Origin: UBA2402 sp044371005
GTDB lineage: Bacteria; Planctomycetota; Phycisphaerae; Phycisphaerales; UBA1924
DNA length: 64,000 bases
Assembly (NCBI GenBank): GCA_044371005.1
Contig: JBILUL010000002.1
Span: forward strand, 1 to 64,000
Reading direction: 5' to 3'
The notes beneath the pieces are model-generated. The model worked only from the letters and a program-made list of their open reading frames with translations. It had not been told where the DNA came from and ran no database searches. Below are positions 1 to 8,732 of this stretch, piece by piece. A program made the position numbers and the translations under genes. Each line of letters starts with the position of its first letter. Within the stretch, counting starts at the first letter, position 1.

Positions 1-342
1 CAGCCAGGCAAAGCCCATGCCTTCCGTGCCGGTGTTCATCGTGATGGTGAAGGCGATCGAGACTTCGCGGGTGAGCGTCGCGGCGGGCGCGGGGCACGCC
101 GCGGCGGCTGTCGAGCCGGCCCACGATTCAAGCAGACTCAGCACCGATGCACCTTCGTGTGAATCGATCTGCGGGGCAGGCATGCGCCGCTTGGCCTGAC
201 CGGTGGCATCCAGCGTCCAGCCTTCCAGATCCTTGGCGGATTCGAAGTTGCACGAGAACTGCGCAGCCGGATCTGCTCGATGGTGGTCGAGAGCAAGAGC
301 GATGCACGCAAACGAAACAGCCATTCCAAGGGGCAACATCAT
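1..342 (-). CDS. Secreted lectin/glucanase-fold protein, N-terminal part (runs off left edge)
   Basis: This reading frame starts at an ATG-ATG pair and stays open to the first base of the window (114 codons). A purine-rich AGGA lies 6 bases before the first ATG. The N-terminus has a hydrophobic stretch (LPLGMAVSFACIALAL) that looks like a signal peptide, so export is likely. The mature part reads FESAKDLEGWTLDATG, then an SHEGASVLSLLESW segment, then FTITMNTGTEGMGFAWL. That pattern of alternating beta-strands and a G-x-GMGFA-type strand resembles the concanavalin A-like lectin/glucanase sandwich, but the fold is inferred from a fragment only. It is transcribed divergently from the TetR regulator, with the TetR operators between them, so the regulator could affect it too. 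The catalytic or sugar-binding residues and the C-terminus are outside the window. Confidence 0.6.
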   Translation of the reverse strand, partial: MMLPLGMAVSFACIALALDHHRADPAAQFSCNFESAKDLEGWTLDATGQAKRRMPAPQIDSHEGASVLSLLESWAGSTAAAACPAPAATLTREVSIAFTITMNTGTEGMGFAWL

Positions 343-393
343 GCATGATCCTACCCGGCGACATCCCGGTACGGGGCGAGGCCCTGCTGAAAC

Positions 394-434
394 GACCGAC
401 CAGTCGGTCTTGACTACCGACCAACTGGTCGGTA
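394..434. promoter_or_regulatory. Two TetR-type operator palindromes flanking a -35 box
   Basis: The first palindrome, GACCGACCAGTCGGTC (394-409), has 7-bp perfect arms. The second, TACCGACCAACTGGTCGGTA (415-434), has 9-bp perfect arms. Both share the half-site ACCGACC. A TTGACT hexamer (410-415) sits exactly between them. With a 17-base spacer the -10 position is a weak TACGCT (433-438), just before the regulator start. A repressor on these sites would block the promoter, as TetR-family proteins commonly do at their own gene. The second site also lies in the divergent intergenic region. Confidence 0.75.
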
Positions 435-446
435 CGCTTGCCCTTC

Positions 447-1184
447 ATGGAATCTGCCTCCAATCCGAAGGTCAGGGCCTCCCTTGGTCGCGATGCACTG
501 CTTGACGCGGCCGAGGCTGTGATTCTGCGTGAATCGATTTCGCGCCTCACGCTCGATGCGGTCGCGGCACAGGCCGGGGCGAGCAAAGGCGGCCTGACCC
601 ATCACTTCCCGAGCAAGGAACGCCTCATCGGCGCGATGGTCGAGCGAATCGTCAGCGTATGGCGGCGGGATGTGCTGGCGAGCATCGAGGCGGAGAAGCC
701 CGGGCCCGGCCGCGTGCCTCGGGCGATGCTCAAGATGGCGATGGATACTCCCAAGGACTGGACGCACGCGTGTCGCCGCAACGGCGTCGTGTTGGTGGCG
801 GCACTGGTTGAGTTTCCGGCCCTCGTGCAGCCGATGCGCGATTTTCACAGAGAGTTGAGCGAACTGATTGCACGCAATGATCTGGCGCCGGGAGCGGGCG
901 AAGTCGTGTACCTCGCGCTCGATGGCCTTTGGTTCAAGTGGATTTTCGGGCTGGAAGAGATCACCGGTGCGCGGATCAAGGCGCTGCGGAGTGTTCTGGA
1001 AGGGCTGATTTCGTGTGCGGCGTCACCGAAGGCGAAGGCTGTGGTAGGTGCCGCACGCGGCGCAGCAAAGGTGGGGGGAACCGCCGGCGCACAACGCAGG
1101 CGTGCTGGTTCGAGTGCCTCGGGAGCGATCTCGAAGGGGTCGCATCCGGGAGCGAAGGGCAAGAAGAAGGAGTCGTTGCGATGA
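447..1184 (+). CDS. TetR/AcrR-family transcriptional regulator with basic C-terminal tail
   Basis: The product has 245 residues. The N-terminal helix-turn-helix is clear: LTLDAVAAQAGASKGGLTHH followed by FPSKERLIGAMV is the TetR/AcrR DNA-binding signature. The rest is a ligand-binding helical domain with no recognisable effector. The last 50 or so residues are rich in Ala, Gly, Lys and Arg, ending GAKGKKKESLR, which is unusual for the family. A TTG at 438 is an in-frame alternative start; ATG at 447 is chosen because it needs no rare codon, and neither start has a clear ribosome site. The stop overlaps the adaptor start (ATGA), so regulator and efflux genes form one translationally coupled operon. 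It very probably represses this operon and itself through the palindromes just upstream. Confidence 0.85.
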   Translation: MESASNPKVRASLGRDALLDAAEAVILRESISRLTLDAVAAQAGASKGGLTHHFPSKERLIGAMVERIVSVWRRDVLASIEAEKPGPGRVPRAMLKMAMDTPKDWTHACRRNGVVLVAALVEFPALVQPMRDFHRELSELIARNDLAPGAGEVVYLALDGLWFKWIFGLEEITGARIKALRSVLEGLISCAASPKAKAVVGAARGAAKVGGTAGAQRRRAGSSASGAISKGSHPGAKGKKKESLR

Positions 1185-2491
1185 AGGCTGGACAGTTGGC
1201 AGGTGCGGCGGGGATTCTGGTCACGATTCTGGCGATTGGTGGTGGCCTGGCGTACTGGAAGTACACGACCATCGCCGCGGCGGCTGCTGCTCCCCAGGGT
1301 CCTGAGCCCGCTGAGTCCATCGAACTGGCCAAGGTCACCATGAAGCCATGGGTCCCCACCGTCCGACTGGTCGGGTCGGTCTTTGCGCTGCAGTCGGTGG
1401 TACTGAGCAATGAGGTGTCGGGCATCGTGAAGGAAGTGAACTTCGAGTCCGGCGACATCGCCGAAGCCGGGCAGCTGCTCCTGCAGCTTGACGCCGCGAC
1501 GGAGCAGGCCGATCTGGCGGCCGCGATGGCGACTGAACGCGTTGCCGCGGCTGAGATCGAAGTCGCCAACGCAGAGGCTCGCAGTGCCGAGGCTTCGGTG
1601 AAGCTCGCACAGAGTGACGTGCGGCGAGTGACGCAGGCGGTTGAATCCAAAGCCGCGGCGGAATCCACGCTCGATCGTGCTCAGGCCGATCTCGCACAGG
1701 CCAACGCCAAGCTCCAACAGATGCGTTCGGGCATCACCCGTGCGATCGCGGCCCGTGAGCAGGCTCAGGCCAAGGTTCAGCAGTTGCAGGTGCTGGTGGA
1801 GAAGAAGACGCTGAAGGCTCCCTTCCGCTGCCGCGTTGGCATTCGCAGTGTGCACCCGGGTCAGTACCTTGGCGAGAACACGCAGCTCGTGGAACTCCAG
1901 GGCATCGCCGAGACGACCTACCTGGACTTTGCGATTCCGCAGGATCAGGCGTTTCGCGTGGTGCCGGGGATGGTCTTCCCCGCCAAGTCCGCGGCATTGG
2001 GTGAAGGGCTTGTCAATCTGAAAGTGCAGGCGGTGGATTCATCGGTCGATCGTTCAACGCGCAATGTGCGGGTGCGTTCGATCGTGGCGAACCCCAACGG
2101 GTTGCTGCGGCCGGGCACCTATGTCGATGTGGAAGTGCCGTTGGGCGTGCCGCAGGAGCGCATGGTGATTCCGGCCGTGAGCGTGCGGCGAGCGAGCTTT
2201 GGCGATCATGTCTACGTGGTGACGCCCGACAAGGAGGGCAAGGGGCTTCGCGCTCACCAGCGGTTTGTGAAGCTCGGTGCGACCGTCGACGGGGGCGTGG
2301 TGGTGGAAAGCGGGCTTTCGGTGGGTGAGCAGGTTGCGTCCACGGGTTCGTTCAAGCTTCGGGAAGGTGTGCTGGTGATGGAAGCTCCGGCGGGCGGGGC
2401 CGGCGGTGGTGCACCTGCCGCGGCACCGGCAAAGGCGGATGAGATGGCCAAGCCATCCGGTGAGCCCGCGGCTGATGAGCCGAAGAAGTGA
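1181..2491 (+). CDS. RND efflux periplasmic adaptor (membrane fusion protein)
   Basis: The product has 436 residues. It opens with a hydrophobic signal or anchor segment (AGAAGILVTILAIGGGLAYW). The order is then typical of MexA/AcrA-type adaptors: a lipoyl half (LSNEVSGIVKEVNFESGDIA), an Ala/Gln-rich coiled-coil hairpin at about residues 110-220, the second lipoyl half (LKAPFRCRVGIRSVHPGQYL), a beta-barrel domain and a membrane-proximal domain. The C-terminus is an Ala/Pro/Lys tail. The role is to link an inner-membrane RND pump to an outer-membrane channel in the periplasm. The start is the ATG overlapping the regulator stop; an upstream in-frame extension lies inside the regulator gene and is rejected. 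The pump gene follows after about 90 bases. No outer-membrane channel gene is nearby, so one must be encoded elsewhere. Confidence 0.93.
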   Translation: MKAGQLAGAAGILVTILAIGGGLAYWKYTTIAAAAAAPQGPEPAESIELAKVTMKPWVPTVRLVGSVFALQSVVLSNEVSGIVKEVNFESGDIAEAGQLLLQLDAATEQADLAAAMATERVAAAEIEVANAEARSAEASVKLAQSDVRRVTQAVESKAAAESTLDRAQADLAQANAKLQQMRSGITRAIAAREQAQAKVQQLQVLVEKKTLKAPFRCRVGIRSVHPGQYLGENTQLVELQGIAETTYLDFAIPQDQAFRVVPGMVFPAKSAALGEGLVNLKVQAVDSSVDRSTRNVRVRSIVANPNGLLRPGTYVDVEVPLGVPQERMVIPAVSVRRASFGDHVYVVTPDKEGKGLRAHQRFVKLGATVDGGVVVESGLSVGEQVASTGSFKLREGVLVMEAPAGGAGGGAPAAAPAKADEMAKPSGEPAADEPKK

Positions 2492-2583
2492 TCGAGCGGT
2501 CAACAGGTGAATGGTGAGCGGCCGGTGGCATGGCGTCAGATGGTGGGGGAGTGGCCGATCGATGGCCTTGGAACGAGCGTGAC

Positions 2584-5500
2584 ATGAAAGCAATAACGGA
2601 CATTTTCATTCGGCGCCCCGTGCTCGCCGTGGTCGTGAATCTGATCATTCTGGCGATTGGCTGGAGGTCGCTCAGTGCGCTGCCCGTTCGGCAGTATCCG
2701 CGCATTGAGTCGAGTTCGGTCGTGATCAGCACGGCGTACATCGGCGCCAGCGCCGAGACCATCCGCGGCTTCATCACCACGAAGATCGAGCAGGCCGTCT
2801 CGGCCATCGACGGCATCGACTACATCGAGAGCACGAGTACGGCGAGTTTCTCGCGGATCACGGTTCGGCTGCGTCTGAACCACGACAGCAACGATGCGCT
2901 GGCCGAGATCAGCGCCCGCCTCAATCAGGTGCGAAGCGAACTGCCGCCGGAGGCCGAGGCCCCGGTCATTGAGATCCAGCGTGCAGACCGGCCCTTTGCC
3001 ACGTTCTATCTGAGCTTTGCGAGCGATGTGCTCGATCTCACGCAGTTGACCGACTTTCTGGATCGTGAGATCCAGCCCGAACTAGGTGTGATCGAAGGTG
3101 TGCAGCGAGTCGGCATTGAAGGTCCACGCAAGCGTGCGATGCGAATCTGGCTCGAACCGGGCAAGATGAGCTCCCTCAATGTGACCAGTGAGCAGGTCGA
3201 TGCGGCACTTCGTCGCAACAACTTCCTCTCGGCGGTCGGTCGCACCAAGGGGCCCGATATCCAGGTGGACTTGCTTGCGAACACCGACTTGCGGACGCCC
3301 GAGGAGTTCGAGCAGCTGATCGTGCGAGAACTGCAGGGCACCACCGTGCGCCTCAAGGACATCGCCCGCGTGGAGCTTGGAAGCGAGGAGCCGACTGGTG
3401 AAGCAGGCCTCAATGGAAAGCCTGCGATCTACCTTTCGGTCTGGCCGCTCCCGCGCGCCAATGAGCTTGAAGTTGCTGCGCGCCTGCGTGCCAAGATGGA
3501 TCAGTTGCGTCCGGCCCTTCCCCAGGGCGTTGAGATGCAGCTTGCCTACGACGGCACGTACTACATGGATAATGCCCTGAAGGAGATCACCAAGACGCTG
3601 GTGGAGACCATCGCCATCGTCGGATTCGTGGTCTTCCTGTTCATGGGCTCGCTGCGCAGCGTGCTGGTGCCGCTGGTGGCGATGCCGATTTCGCTGGTGG
3701 GCGCGGCGATCTTCATGGTGCTCATGGGGTTCTCACTGAACCTGCTCACCATTCTCGCCATCGTGCTGGCGGTGGGTCTGGTGGTGGACGACGCCATCGT
3801 GATGGTGGAGAACGTCGAACGCCACATTCGCGAGGGTGCATCGAAGATTGACGCTGCGATCGTTGCGGCACGCGAGTTGTTTGCCCCAGTGGTCTCGATG
3901 ACGATCACACTGGCAGCGGTGTATGCGCCCATCGGATTCCAGGGTGGCCTCACGGGCGTGCTGTTCAAGGAGTTTGCCTTCACGCTCGCCGCGGCGGTGG
4001 TGGTGTCGGGCATCGTGGCCCTTACGCTCAGCCCGATCATGAGCGCCACGCTCGCCAAGCCTTCAGGCAAGGAAGGGTGGCTCACTCGATTCGTCAATCA
4101 TCGGTTTGACGGCATTCGTGCGATGTACTCGAGGCATCTGACATGGACGCTGCAGCTGCGCTGGACGTTTGCCATCGCGGCATTGATGATCACGGCCGCC
4201 GCGGCTCCGCTCTACATGATGTCCTCCAAGGAACTGGCTCCAACCGAGGATGAAGGTGGCTTGTTCTTCATTCTGCAGGGGCCGCCCGAAGCGACGCTTG
4301 ACTACACCCGTGCCGCGGCGACGCAATTGTCAGAGACCATGAAGCAGTTCCCCGAAACTCGCTTCGTCTGGCAGGTGCTTCAGACCAACAGCGGATTCGG
4401 CGGCATGCAGGCTGTCAACTGGAATGAACGAACTCGGACGACGAAGGAAATGCTGGGTCAGGCGTACGGGGCGGTCTCGATGATCCCCGGCCTCCGTGCA
4501 TTCCCCGTACTCCCGCCGCCGCTCCCAGGCGCTGGGCAGTTCGATGTGGAGCTGGTCATCACCAGTACCGCCTCGGAACAGGAGATGGCTGGGTATGCGG
4601 GGCAGTTGGTGGGGGCCGCGTTCGCGAGCGGCAAGTTCCTCTTCGCTGATACCGATCTGAAGATCGACCTTCCCCAGGCTCGCCTGATTGTCGATAAAGA
4701 CAAGGTTGCTGACCTTGGTCTTGACCTTGCTTCCGTTGGGCGTGAGCTGGGTGTCATGCTTGCGGGTGGCTACACCAATCGTTTCAACTTCGATGGCCGC
4801 AGCTACAAGGTCATTCCACAGGTAGCGGATCGTGACCGGCTTTCTCCCGAGAGCCTGATGGATCTCAAGGTGCAAAGCGCCAGCGGTGGGCTCGTCTCCG
4901 TCTCCAGTTTCGTCCGCGTTGAGATGGAGACTGCTCCTCGCGCGCTCAACCGATTCCAGCAGCGAAACGCCGTCAAGGTTTACGGCGGCGTGGCACCCGG
5001 CGTGACGAAGGAGGAGGGACTTCGCACCCTCGAGAACGCGGCACGGGCCATGCTTCCCGCCTCGTACTCCATCGACTACGCCGGCGAAAGCCGCCAGCTC
5101 CGCACCGAGGGCTCGACACTCGCCGTCACGCTCGGCTTTGCGCTGGGCCTGATCTACCTCGTCCTCGCGGCGCAGTTCAGCAGCTTCCGCGATCCTCTCA
5201 TCGTGCTGCTGGGCAGCGTGCCGCTGGCCATCTCGGGGGCGCTCGTCTTCACGTTCCTGGGGCTGACGACCGTCAACATCTACTCGCAGGTGGGGCTCAT
5301 CACGCTCGTGGGTCTGGTGGCCAAGAACGGCATCCTCATCGTCGAGTTCGCCAACCACTTGCAGGAACAGGGACGCACGAAGTTCGAAGCGGTGCGCGAA
5401 GCCTCCACCACGCGACTTCGCCCGATTCTCATGACCAGCGCTGCGACGGTCTTCGGCCACTTCCCGCTCGTCCTGGTGACTGGTGCGGGTGCCGAAGCTC

Positions 5501-5673
5501 GAAACAGCATCGGCATCGTGCTGGTCAGCGGCATGACCATCAGCACGCTCTTCACGCTGTTTGTCGTTCCTTCGATCTACATGCTCCTGGCTCAGACCCA
5601 CGTGAAGAACCCGCATGCCGCGGGTTCACCCGAAGGTGCTGGTACGCCCGCCGGTGCTGCACTTCCGGCCTGA
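2584..5673 (+). CDS. RND multidrug efflux pump, inner-membrane permease (AcrB/MexB-like)
   Basis: The product has 1,029 residues, the usual length for the HAE1 family. The start (MKAITDIFIRRPVLAVVVNL) matches the family N-terminus, with the first membrane helix directly after FIRRPV. A hydrophobic block at about residues 335-480 contains the proton-relay helix GLVVDDAIVMVENVERHIRE, with the two conserved Asp residues. A second block at about residues 855-1010 contains NGILIVEFANHLQEQG. Two large periplasmic loops lie between the helices. The protein trimerises in the inner membrane and exports drugs or lipophilic compounds using the proton gradient. It follows its adaptor and the TetR gene in one operon. 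An upstream in-frame ATG exists, but the conserved N-terminus sets the start at MKAIT. The substrate cannot be read from the sequence. Confidence 0.95.
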   Translation: MKAITDIFIRRPVLAVVVNLIILAIGWRSLSALPVRQYPRIESSSVVISTAYIGASAETIRGFITTKIEQAVSAIDGIDYIESTSTASFSRITVRLRLNHDSNDALAEISARLNQVRSELPPEAEAPVIEIQRADRPFATFYLSFASDVLDLTQLTDFLDREIQPELGVIEGVQRVGIEGPRKRAMRIWLEPGKMSSLNVTSEQVDAALRRNNFLSAVGRTKGPDIQVDLLANTDLRTPEEFEQLIVRELQGTTVRLKDIARVELGSEEPTGEAGLNGKPAIYLSVWPLPRANELEVAARLRAKMDQLRPALPQGVEMQLAYDGTYYMDNALKEITKTLVETIAIVGFVVFLFMGSLRSVLVPLVAMPISLVGAAIFMVLMGFSLNLLTILAIVLAVGLVVDDAIVMVENVERHIREGASKIDAAIVAARELFAPVVSMTITLAAVYAPIGFQGGLTGVLFKEFAFTLAAAVVVSGIVALTLSPIMSATLAKPSGKEGWLTRFVNHRFDGIRAMYSRHLTWTLQLRWTFAIAALMITAAAAPLYMMSSKELAPTEDEGGLFFILQGPPEATLDYTRAAATQLSETMKQFPETRFVWQVLQTNSGFGGMQAVNWNERTRTTKEMLGQAYGAVSMIPGLRAFPVLPPPLPGAGQFDVELVITSTASEQEMAGYAGQLVGAAFASGKFLFADTDLKIDLPQARLIVDKDKVADLGLDLASVGRELGVMLAGGYTNRFNFDGRSYKVIPQVADRDRLSPESLMDLKVQSASGGLVSVSSFVRVEMETAPRALNRFQQRNAVKVYGGVAPGVTKEEGLRTLENAARAMLPASYSIDYAGESRQLRTEGSTLAVTLGFALGLIYLVLAAQFSSFRDPLIVLLGSVPLAISGALVFTFLGLTTVNIYSQVGLITLVGLVAKNGILIVEFANHLQEQGRTKFEAVREASTTRLRPILMTSAATVFGHFPLVLVTGAGAEARNSIGIVLVSGMTISTLFTLFVVPSIYMLLAQTHVKNPHAAGSPEGAGTPAGAALPA

Positions 5674-5738
5674 GTACGCTTTTCCGGTGCGAGTCGGCTC
5701 CGACGCCTGTGATCTTCACGGGCCCATCGAGGTGAATC

Positions 5739-6983
5739 ATGGCGAACGCGGCGGGACTTTCAGCAGATGAACTGCGGGTACGCGATGCATGCTCACAGCG
5801 TGCCGCGGCGATGCTCAACGACCTCACGCACCTGGTCAATACGCCCACCGGCCCCGGCAGCGGCGATGGCCTCCCAGCTCTGCGTGACTGGTTCACCCGT
5901 CGCCTCGAAGCAGTCGGTGCGACGACCCACCAGGTTCCCGGCGACCCGAAAGAGTCGTGGCTTGAAGGGCCCACCGCCCGTCATGGTGATGGCCCTTCGG
6001 CCAGCGTGCCGCCAACGCTCATCTGTCGCCGGCGCGTCGCTGGTGCACCTTCGGTGCTGCTCTGCGGCCATCTCGACACGGTCCACGAGGCTTCGAGCGA
6101 CTTTCGCTCGTTCACGGTCGATCCATCGGGCAAGCGAGCCACCGGGCCGGGCTGCGTCGACATGAAGGGCGGGCTGGTGGTGGCACTCCACGCCCTGGAG
6201 GCGTTGGAGGCCAGCGGCATCCGCGTGTCATGGACATTCATGCTCAACAGTGACGAGGAGACCGGGTCATATCACTCGGACGCGGCATTGCGCAGCGAAG
6301 CTGCCGCGGGGTACACCGCTGGTCTGGTCTTTGAGCCGGCCATGACCGATGGAGGCCTGGTGACGCAGCGGCCCGGCAGCGGGCAGTTCATGATCGAAAC
6401 CACGGGCCGGGGCGGGCATGTCGGACGCGACTTTGCCCAGTCGGTCTCGGCGGTCACAGCTCTGGCGAAGTGTCTGGTGCGAGTGTCGGAACTGCCGGAT
6501 GTGGCGCGGGGGAAGATTGCTTCGGTGGGGCCGCTGGTGGGTGGGAGTGCGACCAACGTGGTCCCAGATCACGCCGCGGCGTGGGGGAATGTCCGTTTCG
6601 AGAATCCCACGATCGCCGAGGAACTGGCCGCGGAACTGGATGCGCTCGCCAGCGGGCAGCCGGGGCAGTTGCCTGGGATCGGCGTTCGGCGGAGCTTCCA
6701 TCGGCCCGCCAAGCCTCTGACGCCGCGTGTGGAGCGGCTGGCACTGGCGGCTCGCGAGGTGGCTGAATCGCTGGGGCAGCGGTTGCCCTTCGGCAAGACT
6801 GGCGGCGTCTGCGATGGCAACAACATGCAGGCGGTGGGGTTGGCGACGATCGACACGCTGGGTGTCCGGGGCGGGGGGTTGCATACCCGGGATGAGTGGA
6901 TGGAGATTCCCAGTCTGGTGGAGCGGAGCCAGCTCGCGGCGGTGTTGATCGGTCGCATCTGCCGCGGCGTGGTGGAACTCTGA
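5739..6983 (+). CDS. M20-family zinc metallopeptidase (glutamate carboxypeptidase/deacylase-like)
   Basis: The product has 414 residues with no signal peptide, so it is probably cytoplasmic. The M20 metal-binding pattern is present in order: LLCGHLDTV (His and the following Asp), GPGCVDMKGGLVVALHALE (bridging Asp), NSDEETGS (general-base Glu and metal Glu), GLVFEPA (Glu), and near the C-terminus GGGLHTRDEWMEIPSL (His). The middle section (about residues 215-330) is the dimerisation domain. The family removes acyl groups or C-terminal amino acids, for example from N-acyl amino acids, and the closest general type here is carboxypeptidase G2/ArgE-like. A GAGGTGAATC sequence gives a good ribosome site for this ATG. 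It precedes an aminotransferase on the same strand after about 180 bases, so a shared amino-acid pathway is possible but not shown. Confidence 0.85.
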   Translation: MANAAGLSADELRVRDACSQRAAAMLNDLTHLVNTPTGPGSGDGLPALRDWFTRRLEAVGATTHQVPGDPKESWLEGPTARHGDGPSASVPPTLICRRRVAGAPSVLLCGHLDTVHEASSDFRSFTVDPSGKRATGPGCVDMKGGLVVALHALEALEASGIRVSWTFMLNSDEETGSYHSDAALRSEAAAGYTAGLVFEPAMTDGGLVTQRPGSGQFMIETTGRGGHVGRDFAQSVSAVTALAKCLVRVSELPDVARGKIASVGPLVGGSATNVVPDHAAAWGNVRFENPTIAEELAAELDALASGQPGQLPGIGVRRSFHRPAKPLTPRVERLALAAREVAESLGQRLPFGKTGGVCDGNNMQAVGLATIDTLGVRGGGLHTRDEWMEIPSLVERSQLAAVLIGRICRGVVEL

Positions 6984-7165
6984 TGCGGGGCTGTGGCGGG
7001 CAGTATTCCCGGTCGATGGGTGCCCGCAACTGTGCATAATCTTGTGGCAGATCCGGCGGCCACCGATCGAGTGCGATCGGAAATGAACCTGCCGGGGGGA
7101 ACGTGTCGATACACCGAATGCGTCCGTTCCCATGATCGCCCATGCATGCACGAGAAACACACGAG

Positions 7166-8614
7166 ATGACGACGATGACCACCGCACCGAGCACGACTTC
7201 TGCCGCGACGACCGTGGGTGCAGGCCTGCACCACAGCCCGGTTGTTCGCGGCGCGATCGACACGATCGTGGCCGAGCTCAAGGCCCGCACGTCCCAGATC
7301 ACGGATGTGCGACCCTCCAATCCGGCGCTCAAGGAGTCGTATGACGCACTGATGGCGCGTGCCGCGGCGGTGCGTGGGCGTGCACTGCTCTACCCATTCG
7401 TCGGTTCGGGCGCCGGCAACGGCGCGTTGGTGGAGCTGGCCGACGGCAGCGTGAAGTGGGACATGGTTTGCGGAATCGGTGTGAACTTCTTCGGGCACAG
7501 CGACCCGGATCTTGCGGCGCATGCGCTTGCTGCGGGTATTGATGACACGGTGAAGCACGGCAACCTGGTGAGCAACTTTGAGGCGTATTCCTTCGCCGAG
7601 ACGCTGCTGGCGGAAGCACGCAAGCACAGCCGACTGAAGCATGCCTATGTGAGCACCAGCGGCGCGATGGCCAATGAGAATGCGCTCAAGGTCTGCATGC
7701 AGAAGACCGGCGGCTCGCGCGTGATCGCCTTCAAGGACTGCTTCATGGGTCGAAGCCTCACGATGCTCGCCATCGGCGACAGCCATGCGGGGCGCGAGGG
7801 GCTCCCGATCAACACGCACGTTGACTACATGCCTTTCTATGACCAGATTCTTGCCGATCGCATGGGCAAGGCGAGGTTCATCGACATGTGCGTCTCGCAC
7901 CTTGATCAGTACGTGACGCGCTATCCCGGCCAGCACTCCTGCTTCATCTTCGAGATGGTGCAGGGCGAAGGCGGCTTCAATGTCGGCGACCGCGACTACT
8001 TCAAGGCGTTGATGGATTACTGCAAGAGCAAGCGGATCGCCATCTGGGACGATGAGATTCAGACGTTTGGTCGCCTGCCTCGCATGTTCGCCTACGAGCA
8101 CTTTGATCTGGGCGAGTATGTCGATGTCTTCTGCGTCGGCAAGATGACGCAGGCGTGCGTCACGCTCTTCAGCGAGGAGTACAACCCCAAGGCTGGTCTG
8201 CTCTCGGGCACGTTCACCGGCGAAGGTGTGTCATTCCGCGTTGGTCAGCGCATTCTCGAACGCCTGCGCGATGGGAACTTCTACGGCGAGAACGGGTCGT
8301 TCAAGCGGCACCATGCGTTGTTCCGCGAGCAGGTCAAGGCCCTCGCGGCACGCCACCCCGAATGGTTCCCGGCGGTACCTTCCGTTGGCGAACTGGCCGG
8401 TGGTGAGGGTGGCATGATGCGGTTCACGCCCTTCGGTGGCGATAAGGCCAAGATCATGGCCGCGTGCAAGACGATGTTTGAAGAGGGCGTGATTCTCTTC
8501 TACTGCGGCCATGGTCCGCACCATGTCCGCATGCTGCCTCCGCTGGCGGTGATGAATGAGGCGGATTGGCCGCGTGTCTTTGCCTGCATCGAGCGGGGCA
8601 TGGCTCGGGTCTGA
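7166..8614 (+). CDS. Class III PLP-dependent aminotransferase (lysine 6-aminotransferase-like)
   Basis: The product has 482 residues. Family features include the VSTSGAMANENALKVC segment that binds the cofactor phosphate, FEMVQGEGGF, and WDDEIQTFGR, whose Asp contacts the pyridine ring. The PLP lysine is read as K326 in VGKMTQACVTLF. Most class III enzymes have a K-x-L/I-G-G-G type context; a G-K-x-T-Q context is instead typical of L-lysine 6-aminotransferases, so transfer from a terminal amino group of lysine or a related diamine is the favoured guess. The C-terminal HHVRMLPPLAV is also normal for the class. In-frame ATGs exist at 7142 and 7175; none has a strong ribosome site. It lies downstream of an M20 peptidase and is closed by a strong inverted repeat. 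Confidence 0.85.
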   Translation: MTTMTTAPSTTSAATTVGAGLHHSPVVRGAIDTIVAELKARTSQITDVRPSNPALKESYDALMARAAAVRGRALLYPFVGSGAGNGALVELADGSVKWDMVCGIGVNFFGHSDPDLAAHALAAGIDDTVKHGNLVSNFEAYSFAETLLAEARKHSRLKHAYVSTSGAMANENALKVCMQKTGGSRVIAFKDCFMGRSLTMLAIGDSHAGREGLPINTHVDYMPFYDQILADRMGKARFIDMCVSHLDQYVTRYPGQHSCFIFEMVQGEGGFNVGDRDYFKALMDYCKSKRIAIWDDEIQTFGRLPRMFAYEHFDLGEYVDVFCVGKMTQACVTLFSEEYNPKAGLLSGTFTGEGVSFRVGQRILERLRDGNFYGENGSFKRHHALFREQVKALAARHPEWFPAVPSVGELAGGEGGMMRFTPFGGDKAKIMAACKTMFEEGVILFYCGHGPHHVRMLPPLAVMNEADWPRVFACIERGMARV

Positions 8615-8665
8615 GTCGCCTGCGGGCGGTGGACGCTGTCCTGGCCGTCACAAACAAACAGTACG

Positions 8666-8697
8666 AAACACGCGGCTGCACATGCAGCCGCGTGTTT
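8666..8697. terminator. Bidirectional terminator hairpin
   Basis: A perfect inverted repeat with 15-bp arms (AAACACGCGGCTGCA and its complement) is separated by two bases. The arms end in AAA and TTT, so either strand gives a GC-rich hairpin with a short T tail. It lies between the aminotransferase and the convergent SUI1-type gene and probably ends both transcripts. Confidence 0.8.
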
Positions 8698-8732
8698 GCA
8701 TTTGGGGTTGATGAAACCCGCGGCGAACGGGC

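Noticed and set aside
929..1180. In-frame upstream extension of the RND adaptor
   Set aside because: It lies inside the TetR gene in another frame; the ATGA-overlapping start and the signal segment decide for 1181.
4330..5616. 428-codon open frame on the minus strand
   Set aside because: It is the antisense shadow of the RND pump, with low-complexity Arg/Glu/His-rich sequence.
6569..8101. 510-codon open frame on the minus strand
   Set aside because: It spans two real plus-strand genes (M20 peptidase, aminotransferase) and has no family features.
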